The position numbers and the translations under genes are program-made. Of a stretch of 64,000 nt of DNA, positions 9,418 through 18,539 are shown piece after piece. The first letter of the stretch is position 1. Every line of letters starts with the position of its first letter. The notes beneath the pieces are model-generated. The model had not been told where the DNA came from, made no database searches, and saw only the letters and a list, made by a program, of their open reading frames with translations. The DNA is from Agrobacterium fabrum str. C58 (GTDB lineage: Bacteria > Pseudomonadota > Alphaproteobacteria > Rhizobiales > Rhizobiaceae), in contig NC_003063.2 in NCBI RefSeq assembly GCF_000092025.1, forward strand, positions 1,617,501-1,681,500, given 5' to 3'.

Positions 9418-10872
9418 ATGTATCTCGGTCTCGATCTTGGCACGTCAGGCGTCAAAGCCCTGCTGATGGACGGCGATCAGAAAATCATCGGCTCGGCCAA
9501 CGGCTCGCTTGATGTTTCGCGCCCGCACCACGGCTGGTCCGAGCAGAACCCGGCGGACTGGATTGCCGCGACGAAAACTGCCGTTGCAGGCTTGAAGCAG
9601 AAGTTTGCGAAAGAGCTTGCCGCCGTGAAAGGCATCGGCCTTTCCGGCCAGATGCATGGCGCGACGCTTGTGGATGCCGAAGGCAAGGTGCTGCGCCCCT
9701 GCATCCTGTGGAACGACACGCGCTCCCATGCCGAAGCCGCCGCGCTCGATGCCGATCCGCGTTTCCGCAAGATCACAGGCAATATCGTCTTCCCCGGCTT
9801 TACCGCGCCGAAGCTTGCCTGGGTGGCGAAGAACGAACCAGACATCTTCGCGAAAGTCGCCAAGGTATTGCTGCCGAAGGATTATCTGCGGCTATGGCTG
9901 ACGGGCGAATACATCTCGGAAATGTCGGATTCCGCAGGCACCTCCTGGCTCGATACCGGCGCGCGCAAATGGTCCCCGGAGCTGCTTGCCGCCACCGGGC
10001 TTGATGAAAAACACATGCCGTCGCTTGTGGAAGGCACGGATGAGGCGGGCGTTCTTCGCACTGAGCTGGCTTCCGAATGGGGCATTTCCGGCCGTGCCGT
10101 CGTCGCCGGTGGTGCCGGCGACAATGCGGCGTCGGCCTGCGGCATGGGCACGGTGAAGGAAGGCCATGCCTTCGTGTCGCTCGGCACATCAGGCGTCCTC
10201 TTCGCCGCCAATGCCTCCTATCTGCCGAAGCCGGAAAGCGCCGTGCATGCCTTCTGCCATGCGCTGCCCAACACCTGGCACCAGATGGGCGTTATCCTCT
10301 CCGCCACGGATGCGCTGAACTGGTATTCGCGCCTCACCGGGCAATCCGCTGCCGATCTGACCGGCGAACTCGGCGAGACGCTTCTCGCACCGACCGGCGT
10401 CACTTTCGCGCCTTATCTTTCCGGCGAACGCACGCCGCATAATGATGCTGCCATCCGTGGGTCCTTCATCGGCCTGTCGCATGAAAGCGACCGCAAGGCG
10501 CTGACCCAGGCCGTGCTGGAAGGCGTGACTTTCGCGATCCGGGATAATCTCGAAGCGCTGAAATCCGCCGGCACGTCCATCTCCCGCGTCACCGCCATCG
10601 GCGGCGGCTCGCGTTCGGCCTATTGGCTGGCATCGATCGCCACCTCGCTAGGCGTTCCCGTCGATATTCCGGCTGAGGGCGATTTCGGTGCGGCCTTTGG
10701 TGCGGCCCGTCTCGGCCTGATTGCCGCGACCGGGGCCGATCCGGTGGCCGTCTGCTCGCAGCCGGAGACGGCGCGGACGATTGAGCCGGTGGCAGCGCTT
10801 GGCGATGCTTATGAAGAGGCTTACCGGCGGTATCATGCGCTTTATCCGGCTATTCGGGCGCTTTCGCAGTGA
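9418..10872 (+). CDS. xylB: Xylulokinase
   Basis: Phosphorylates D-xylulose to D-xylulose 5-phosphate, feeding the pentose phosphate pathway. The 484-residue FGGY kinase has the phosphate-1 motif LGLDLGTSGVKALL at the N-terminus, SGQMHGATLVD, the catalytic aspartate region GGAGDNAASACGMG, and IGGGSRSAYWLASIA plus GAAFGAARLG near the C-terminus, all as in XylB. An ATG at 9406 would add four residues (MEKY). I prefer 9418 because GGAG sits six bases before it and XylB proteins begin MYLGLDLG. It forms a unit with the LacI gene upstream and xylA downstream, but the 243-bp gap to xylA holds a long palindrome that may separate or modulate expression. Confidence 0.95.
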   Translation: MYLGLDLGTSGVKALLMDGDQKIIGSANGSLDVSRPHHGWSEQNPADWIAATKTAVAGLKQKFAKELAAVKGIGLSGQMHGATLVDAEGKVLRPCILWNDTRSHAEAAALDADPRFRKITGNIVFPGFTAPKLAWVAKNEPDIFAKVAKVLLPKDYLRLWLTGEYISEMSDSAGTSWLDTGARKWSPELLAATGLDEKHMPSLVEGTDEAGVLRTELASEWGISGRAVVAGGAGDNAASACGMGTVKEGHAFVSLGTSGVLFAANASYLPKPESAVHAFCHALPNTWHQMGVILSATDALNWYSRLTGQSAADLTGELGETLLAPTGVTFAPYLSGERTPHNDAAIRGSFIGLSHESDRKALTQAVLEGVTFAIRDNLEALKSAGTSISRVTAIGGGSRSAYWLASIATSLGVPVDIPAEGDFGAAFGAARLGLIAATGADPVAVCSQPETARTIEPVAALGDAYEEAYRRYHALYPAIRALSQ

Positions 10873-10878
10873 GGTGTC

Positions 10879-11059
10879 GAGGGTGCGGTTTACCCCCCTC
10901 TGTCCTGCCGGACATCTCCCCCTCAAGGGGGGAGATCGACAAGCGGCTACTTCCCGCCCTCATGCGAGGCTGAGTATGGAGCGATATATAGCGTCCTGCT
11001 GATCTCCCCCCTTGAGGGGGAGATGCCCGGCAGGGCAGAGGGGGGTGAACCACACCCTC
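10879..11059. repeat. Long intergenic palindrome, family A (between xylB and xylA)
   Basis: Two 59-nt arms (10879-10937 and 11001-11059) match at 55 positions and enclose a 63-nt centre. The core of the arm reads CTCTGTCCTGCCGGACATCT followed by CCCCCTCAAGGGGGGAGATC. The same core occurs at 25221-25378 and 30945-31194. Because it lies between xylB and xylA, the hairpin would form in a shared transcript. Confidence 0.95.
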
Positions 11060-11115
11060 CAACGTTGAAATTTTCAAACACCACCCAAACCCACCCCAAG
11101 AGGAGGAACCACCCA

Positions 11116-12426
11116 ATGAGCACAGGCTTCTTCGGCGATATCGCCAAGATCAAATATGAAGGCCCCGACAGCACCAATCCGCTGGCCTTCCGCCATTACA
11201 ATCCCGACGAGATCGTCGGTGGCAAGCGCATGGAAGATCACCTGCGTTTCGCGGTTGCCTACTGGCACACCTTCACCTGGCCGGGCGGTGACCCCTTCGG
11301 CGGCCAGACCTTCCAGCGCCCGTGGTTTGAAGACACGATGCAGGCTGCGAAGCTGAAGGCAGACGTGGCCTTCGAATTCTTCTCGCTGCTCGGTTCGCCG
11401 TTTTATTGCTTCCACGATGCGGATGTACGCCCGGAAGGCAAAAACTTCGCCGAGAACACCAAGAACCTCAACGAGATCGTCGATTATTTCGCCCAGAAGC
11501 AGGCCGATACCGGCGTGAAGCTGCTGTGGGGCACGGCCAACCTCTTCTCCAACCGGCGTTTCATGTCGGGTGCCGCGACCAATCCGGACCCGGATGTCTT
11601 CGCCTTCTCCGCCGCAACCGTGAAGACCTGCATGGACGCCACCAAGACGCTCGGCGGTGCCAACTACGTGCTGTGGGGCGGTCGTGAAGGTTACGAGACC
11701 CTGCTCAACACCGATCTGTCGCGTGAACTCGACCAGCTCGGCCGTTTCCTCAATCTGGTGGTGGAATACAAATACAAGATCGGTTTCGAAGGCACGATCC
11801 TGATCGAGCCGAAGCCGCAGGAGCCGACCAAGCACCAGTATGATTACGACGTCGCGACCGTCTATGCCTTCCTGCAGAAGAATGGTCTCGAAAAGGAAGT
11901 GAAGGTCAATATCGAGCAGGGCCACGCCATTCTCGCTGGCCACTCCTTCGAGCATGAACTGGCCATGGCCAATGCCTTCGGCATTTTCGGCTCCATCGAC
12001 ATGAACCGCAACGACTACCAGTCCGGTTGGGATACCGACCAGTTCCCCAACAACGTGCCGGAAATGGCGCTTGCCTATTACCATGTTCTCGCCGGCGGCG
12101 GTTTCAAGAATGGCGGCACCAATTTCGATTCCAAGCTGCGTCGCCAGTCGCTCGATCCGCAGGATCTGCTGATCGGCCATATCGGCGGCATGGATTGCTG
12201 CGCCCGTGGCCTGAAGGCGGCGGCGAAGATGATCGAGGACGGCGCGCTGTCGAAGCCGCTTTCCGAGCGTTACGCGAAGTGGGATTCCCCGGAAGCCCAG
12301 AAGATGCTGCGCGGCGAGCTGAAGCTCGAAGAGATCGCAGCGCTGGTCGAGCGCGACGATATCAATCCTGAGCCGAAGCCCGGTCGTCAGGAATATCTCG
12401 AAAACGTGGTCAATCGTTACGTTTGA
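11116..12426 (+). CDS. xylA: Xylose isomerase
   Basis: Interconverts D-xylose and D-xylulose in the cytoplasm using two divalent metals (Mg2+, Mn2+ or Co2+). The 436-residue length and sequence fit the class II enzymes. Visible signatures are [24 protein letters not shown], the metal region [36 protein letters not shown], the aspartate cluster [15 protein letters not shown], and [24 protein letters not shown] lies just before the ATG at 11116. An upstream in-frame ATG at 11023 lies inside the palindromic repeat and is rejected. It acts one step before XylB. A GGGGTGAC/GTCACCCC hairpin follows the stop. Confidence 0.97.
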   Translation: MSTGFFGDIAKIKYEGPDSTNPLAFRHYNPDEIVGGKRMEDHLRFAVAYWHTFTWPGGDPFGGQTFQRPWFEDTMQAAKLKADVAFEFFSLLGSPFYCFHDADVRPEGKNFAENTKNLNEIVDYFAQKQADTGVKLLWGTANLFSNRRFMSGAATNPDPDVFAFSAATVKTCMDATKTLGGANYVLWGGREGYETLLNTDLSRELDQLGRFLNLVVEYKYKIGFEGTILIEPKPQEPTKHQYDYDVATVYAFLQKNGLEKEVKVNIEQGHAILAGHSFEHELAMANAFGIFGSIDMNRNDYQSGWDTDQFPNNVPEMALAYYHVLAGGGFKNGGTNFDSKLRRQSLDPQDLLIGHIGGMDCCARGLKAAAKMIEDGALSKPLSERYAKWDSPEAQKMLRGELKLEEIAALVERDDINPEPKPGRQEYLENVVNRYV

Positions 12427-12436
12427 CGTGATTGTC

Positions 12437-12458
12437 GGGGTGACGGCAACGTCACCCC
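12437..12458 (+). terminator. Possible xylA terminator hairpin
   Basis: Perfect 8-bp stem GGGGTGAC / GTCACCCC with loop GGCAAC, 10 bp after the xylA stop. There is no T-run after it, so it may act with the adjoining family B repeat or only protect the mRNA end. Confidence 0.5.
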
Positions 12459-12530
12459 CTCATCGCCTCGCTCCGCTCCGGCACTTCTCCCCGCCGGGGA
12501 GAAGGTGGCCCGAAGGGCCGGATGAGGGGG
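12455..12530. repeat. Intergenic palindromic repeat, family B
   Basis: Outer arms CCCCCTCATC and GATGAGGGGG enclose two small hairpins, CTTCTCCCC-GCC-GGGGAGAAG and GGCCC-GAA-GGGCC. A relative is at 20793-20910. It follows xylA. Confidence 0.85.
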
Positions 12531-12865
12531 CCTGTTCGCCATCAGCACCCCAAGGTGAGGACAATTCCGCGCCACCCCTCCTTCCTTTTCAGTCACTTCC
12601 GAAAAAATCCTTCCCCACTCATCCCCATCATCCCCTTTGGCCGCATCATTCCTTCCGCAACCGGAACGGAAGGGCGATACGCGCGGCGCCCTTTGCGAAC
12701 CGGAGGCCGGCATCGACAAGCATGGTTCTGGCAGACCGTGTTTCTGAAAGGCATCCCGCCGGGCCAGAGGCGGGAAGGGCTGATCGGATAGATGCCGTGA
12801 AAAGGCCGTGACCGATGGGCCGCTATCGCGGTCCCCATGGGCCGTTATCACTGCCCTGACAAGGC
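12531..12865. other. Non-coding gap between xylA and abg, pyrimidine-rich
   Basis: No credible gene is visible here. Open frames on either strand lack family resemblance and ribosome-binding sites. The part from about 12555 to 12640 is strongly C/T-rich on the plus strand. A short near-duplication, GATGGGCCGCTATC and CATGGGCCGTTATC, lies at 12813-12851. It may hold an untranslated RNA or decayed sequence. Confidence 0.4.
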
Positions 12866-12923
12866 GGCCCGGCGAATGCAAAAACTTCCACCACTTCCCC
12901 ATTCCACCCGCATTCGCCGGGCC
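12866..12923. repeat. 14-bp perfect inverted repeat upstream of abg
   Basis: GGCCCGGCGAATGC (12866-12879) and its exact complement (12910-12923) enclose 30 nt rich in A and C. It lies 181 bp before the abg start. It does not belong to the other repeat families in the window. Confidence 0.8.
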
Positions 12924-12970
12924 GATGCCTTGCGCCGCCGGCTAAACCGCTGCGGCGGCATTAGTGCATG

Positions 12971-12982
12971 CAAAGCGCTTTG
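12971..12982. promoter_or_regulatory. LacI-type operator upstream of abg
   Basis: CAAAGCGCTTTG is a perfect palindrome with the central GCGC typical of LacI-family operators. It lies 122 bp before the abg start. No LacI gene is directly adjacent, so the regulator would act in trans. Confidence 0.6.
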
Positions 12983-13103
12983 GACTTGTTAACTGCGCAT
13001 CCTGAAACGTTGTAGATTCTGCCAGCCCGGCTGTACCTCGCACGCGACATGGTCTAAACCGCTGCTGATCTTTTCACGCTCGATGGATAGAAAGGCCTCT
13101 CGG

Positions 13104-14483
13104 ATGACCGATCCCCAAACGCTTGCAGCCCGTTTCCCCGGTGATTTCCTGTTCGGCGTCGCGACCGCCTCGTTCCAGATTGAGGGTGCAACCAAGGCAG
13201 ATGGCCGCAAACCCTCCATCTGGGATGCCTTCTGCAACATGCCAGGCCATGTCTTCGGGCGTCACAATGGCGATATCGCCTGCGATCATTACAATCGCTG
13301 GGAAGAGGACCTCGATCTCATCAAGGAGATGGGTGTCGAGGCCTATCGTTTCTCCATCGCCTGGCCGCGCATCATTCCCGACGGTTTCGGACCGATCAAC
13401 GAAAAGGGTCTGGATTTTTACGACCGACTGGTTGATGGCTGCAAGGCGCGCGGTATCAAGACCTATGCGACGCTTTACCATTGGGATCTGCCGCTGACCC
13501 TGATGGGCGACGGCGGCTGGGCCTCGCGCTCCACCGCCCATGCTTTCCAGCGTTACGCCAAAACCGTCATGGCCCGTCTGGGCGACCGGCTGGATGCGGT
13601 GGCGACCTTCAACGAACCCTGGTGCGCGGTGTGGCTCAGCCATCTCTACGGCATCCATGCGCCGGGCGAGCGCAACATGGAGGCGGCCTTAGCGGCCATG
13701 CACCACATCAATCTCGCCCATGGTTTCGGCGTCGAGGCGTCTCGCCATGTAGCGCCAAAAGTGCCGGTGGGGCTGGTGCTGAACGCCCATTCCGTCATTC
13801 CGGCTTCTAACAGCGAGGCCGATCTCAAGGCTGCCGAACGGGCGTTCCAGTTCCACAATGGCGCGTTTTTCGATCCGGTCTTCAAGGGCGAATATCCGGC
13901 CGAGATGATGGAAGCGCTTGGTGATCGCATGCCAGTCGTGGAGGCGGAAGACCTCGCCATCATCAGCCAGAAGCTCGACTGGTGGGGCCTGAATTATTAT
14001 ACGCCGATGCGCGTTGCCGACGACGCGACGCCGGGTGCTGAATTCCCCGCCACGACGCCGGCTCCGGCGGTCAGCGAGGTGAAGACCGATATCGGCTGGG
14101 AGGTCTACGCCCCGGCGCTCAAGTCGCTGGTGGAGACACTCTACAAGCGTTACGACCTGCCGGAATGCTACATTACCGAAAACGGCGCCTGCTATAATAT
14201 GGGCATCGAAAACGGCGAGGTGAATGACCAGCCGCGGCTCGATTATTACGCCGAACATCTCGGCATCGTCGCCGATCTCATCCGCGACGGTTACCCGATG
14301 CGCGGATATTTCGCCTGGAGCCTGATGGATAATTTCGAATGGGCAGAGGGCTATCGCATGCGCTTCGGCCTCGTGCATGTGGATTATGACACGCAGGTGC
14401 GTACGCTGAAGAACAGCGGGAAGTGGTATAGTGCTTTGGCTTCGCGTTTTCCGAAGGGGAACCATGGTGTGGTGAAGGGGTGA
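13104..14483 (+). CDS. abg: Beta-glucosidase Abg (glycoside hydrolase family 1)
   Basis: Retaining beta-glucosidase that cleaves cellobiose and other beta-glucosides (and some galactosides and fucosides). The 459-residue sequence agrees almost residue for residue with the Agrobacterium enzyme Abg as I remember it. The acid/base glutamate is in TFNEPWCAV (Glu170 in Abg) and the nucleophile in YITENGACY (Glu358 in Abg), both intact. The GH1 N-terminal signature FLFGVATASFQIEGA is present. There is no signal peptide, so it acts on imported sugars in the cytoplasm. I start it at 13104 (MTDPQTLAARF) to match Abg; an in-frame ATG seven codons earlier is possible. A LacI-type operator lies upstream. 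Confidence 0.97.
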   Translation: MTDPQTLAARFPGDFLFGVATASFQIEGATKADGRKPSIWDAFCNMPGHVFGRHNGDIACDHYNRWEEDLDLIKEMGVEAYRFSIAWPRIIPDGFGPINEKGLDFYDRLVDGCKARGIKTYATLYHWDLPLTLMGDGGWASRSTAHAFQRYAKTVMARLGDRLDAVATFNEPWCAVWLSHLYGIHAPGERNMEAALAAMHHINLAHGFGVEASRHVAPKVPVGLVLNAHSVIPASNSEADLKAAERAFQFHNGAFFDPVFKGEYPAEMMEALGDRMPVVEAEDLAIISQKLDWWGLNYYTPMRVADDATPGAEFPATTPAPAVSEVKTDIGWEVYAPALKSLVETLYKRYDLPECYITENGACYNMGIENGEVNDQPRLDYYAEHLGIVADLIRDGYPMRGYFAWSLMDNFEWAEGYRMRFGLVHVDYDTQVRTLKNSGKWYSALASRFPKGNHGVVKG

Positions 14484-14494
14484 CACCTCTCCAC

Positions 14495-14581
14495 CGTCAT
14501 CCTCGGGCTTGTCCCGAGGATCTGCAACCTACTGATTTTATTCGACATGGTTAGATCCTCGGGACAAGCCCGAGGATGACG
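14495..14581. repeat. Intergenic palindromic repeat, family C
   Basis: Arms CGTCATCCTCGGGCTTGTCC...GAGGATC and GATCCTCGGGAC...GAGGATGACG are exact complements over 28 nt and enclose about 31 nt. It lies 12 bp after the abg stop and may act as its transcript end. Other copies are at 22067-22152 and 36486-36572. Confidence 0.92.
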
Positions 14582-14775
14582 TTGAGAGGATGCTAGGGGG
14601 CATGCCAGAAAGTTCTCTCCCCTTATTATCAGTTTTCCCAACTTTTTTCCCGGTTACCTGGCGGTGCCTGCTTGCACCCGTCATCCCGCCCCCTATGTCA
14701 GGCAGGCTGCGAAGCGTAGCGCCCGTTCTGCCACCCAAGGGCAGGGCGGGCTGGTCCTCCCAAGGGAAAACGAAC

Positions 14776-15405
14776 ATGCTTATTGAAAAACTCAACTGGC
14801 GTTATGCCACCAAGAAAATGGATCCTTCCAAGACAGTCGCGGAAGACAAGGTCGAGCGTATCGTCGAGGCGGCGCGGCTTGCACCGACCTCCAGCGGCCT
14901 GCAGCCTTTCGAGGTGATCGTCGTCACCGACCCTGAAGTGCGCGCCAAGATCCGCGAGATCGCCTGGAACCAGGCGCAGGTCACCGAAGGTTCGCATCTG
15001 CTGGTGTTTGCGGCGTGGGATAACTACACCGAAGAGCGGATCAACCACATGTTCGATCTGGTCAATGAAGAACGCGGCATCAAGAATGAAGGCTGGGAAG
15101 CCTATCGCCAGATGCTGCTGACCACCTATCCGCAGCGCGACCAGCAGGTGAATTTCGAACATGCTGCGCGTCAGGCCTATATCGGCTTCGGCATGGCCGT
15201 GGCCCAGGCCGCTTTCGAGGGTGTGGATTCCACCCCGATGGAAGGTTTCGATCCCGCCAAGCTCGACGAGATTCTCGGCCTGCGTGAAAAGGGCCTGCGC
15301 TCCGTCACCATCCTGCCGCTTGGTTATCGCCAGCCGGATGGCGACTGGCTGGTGAACCTGAAAAAGGTGCGCCGCCCGCTCGAGGAATTCACCAGCCGCG
15401 TGTGA
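14776..15405 (+). CDS. Nitroreductase-family NAD(P)H-dependent FMN oxidoreductase
   Basis: A 209-residue cytoplasmic flavoprotein of the NfsB-like nitroreductase family. The FMN-phosphate binding start RYATKKMD and the LAPTSSGLQPFEVIVV stretch (about residues 32-47) are typical, as is the C-terminal LPLGYRQPDGDW region. Such enzymes reduce nitroaromatics, quinones or flavins; the natural substrate is unknown. The open frame extends upstream to 14590 through repeat-like sequence, but family members start at MLIEKLNWRYA, so I use 14776. It is monocistronic and followed by a terminator hairpin. Confidence 0.9.
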   Translation: MLIEKLNWRYATKKMDPSKTVAEDKVERIVEAARLAPTSSGLQPFEVIVVTDPEVRAKIREIAWNQAQVTEGSHLLVFAAWDNYTEERINHMFDLVNEERGIKNEGWEAYRQMLLTTYPQRDQQVNFEHAARQAYIGFGMAVAQAAFEGVDSTPMEGFDPAKLDEILGLREKGLRSVTILPLGYRQPDGDWLVNLKKVRRPLEEFTSRV

Positions 15406-15433
15406 TTTTCATATCGTCGCGAAATCTTGACTG

Positions 15434-15480
15434 CCGCAGGGCCGCCGAGGCGGCTTTGCGGTAGATTTTTTCTCTCTTTT
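15434..15480 (+). terminator. Rho-independent terminator after the nitroreductase gene
   Basis: Stem CCGCA/TGCGG plus GCCGC/GCGGC around a CGAG loop, with a 2x2 internal mismatch, then TAGATTTTTTCTCTCTTTT. Confidence 0.75.
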
Positions 15481-17472
<1,992 letters not shown>

Positions 17473-17523
17473 TCCGATCGTTCAAAACCGATACCCAAGA
17501 ACAACAAACCCAAGGAGACACCC

Positions 17524-18303
17524 ATGAAGAAACTCATCCTCGCGGCTTCGCTCGCCGCTCTCTTCACCGCCGGTCAGGCGCTGGCGGAAACCATCAAGAT
17601 CGGCGTTACCCCCGCCGAACACGCGCAGATCATGGAACAGGTGAAGAAGATCGCGGCTGCCAAGGGCCTCGATATCGATATCATCGAATTCTCCGACTAT
17701 GTCGTGCCGAACCAGGCGCTGAATGATGGCGAGCTGCAGGCCAACTCCTTCCAGCACCAGCCTTACCTCGACAACCAGATCGCCGACCGCAAGTTCGATC
17801 TCGTCAGCGTCGGCACCACCATCACCACCCCGATGGGCGTTTATTCCAAGAAGGTGAAGAACCTTGACGAGCTGAAGGACGGCGCAACCATCGGCATTCC
17901 GAACGACCCGACCAATGGCGGCCGTGCGCTTCTGGTTCTCGCCTCCAAGGGCGTGCTGAAGGTGAAGGAAGAGGCCGGCCTGAAGGTAACGCCTGCCGAC
18001 ATCACCGAAAACCCGAAGAACATCCAGATCGTCGAACTTGACGCCGCCCAGCTGCCGCGCTCGCTTGACGACACCGACGCTTCGGTCATCAACACCAACT
18101 ACGCCACAGCTGCGGGCCTCAACCCGAAGAAGGACGCCATCGCCATCGAAAGCGAAAAGTCCCCTTACGCGAACGTCATCGCCGTTCGTGCGCAGGACAA
18201 GGACAAGCCCTGGGTTAAGACGCTGGTGGAATCCTACCACAGCCCGGAAGTGAAGGCCTTCATTCTGGAAAAGTACAACGGCACGGTCATCCCGTCCTGG
18301 TAA
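17524..18303 (+). CDS. metQ: Methionine ABC importer substrate-binding protein
   Basis: A 259-residue periplasmic binding protein of the NlpA/MetQ family. The signal peptide MKKLILAASLAALFTAGQALA ends at an ALA-type signal peptidase I site. There is no lipobox cysteine, so unlike E. coli MetQ this one is soluble. Conserved parts are IKIGVTPAEHAQIMEQV, NQALNDGELQANSFQHQPYL and NDPTNGGRALLVL. AAGGAGACACCC precedes the ATG at 17524. It is the last gene of the metNIQ operon and is followed by a terminator. Confidence 0.96.
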   Translation: MKKLILAASLAALFTAGQALAETIKIGVTPAEHAQIMEQVKKIAAAKGLDIDIIEFSDYVVPNQALNDGELQANSFQHQPYLDNQIADRKFDLVSVGTTITTPMGVYSKKVKNLDELKDGATIGIPNDPTNGGRALLVLASKGVLKVKEEAGLKVTPADITENPKNIQIVELDAAQLPRSLDDTDASVINTNYATAAGLNPKKDAIAIESEKSPYANVIAVRAQDKDKPWVKTLVESYHSPEVKAFILEKYNGTVIPSW

Positions 18304-18330
18304 GAAACTGCCGCATGGTGGAAATGAGGA

Positions 18331-18360
18331 CCTCTCCCGTTCGCGGGGGAGGTTTTTTGT
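18331..18360 (+). terminator. Rho-independent terminator of metNIQ
   Basis: Stem CCTCTCCCG / CGGGGGAGG (one G-U pair) with a TTCG tetraloop, then six T residues. Confidence 0.95.
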
Positions 18361-18539
18361 TTGGAGACCAGCGATAACCGGTTTTCCCTGAAAAACCCCC
18401 GCCATTTCAGGGAAAGATTTTTCAGCCTGTCGCCCGGACTGTCGTTTTGTACCCGTTGTTTTTTGGGGGCGGCGTTGCGGGGCGGTTTAACGCCTTTTGA
18501 ATGTTTCCTTCGCAAGATGATGCTTTCAAAGGGGATTTT

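Noticed and set aside
12417..12902. A 161-codon minus-strand frame and several plus-strand frames in the xylA-abg gap
   Set aside because: They run through the family B repeat, have low-complexity products, no ribosome site and no family match.
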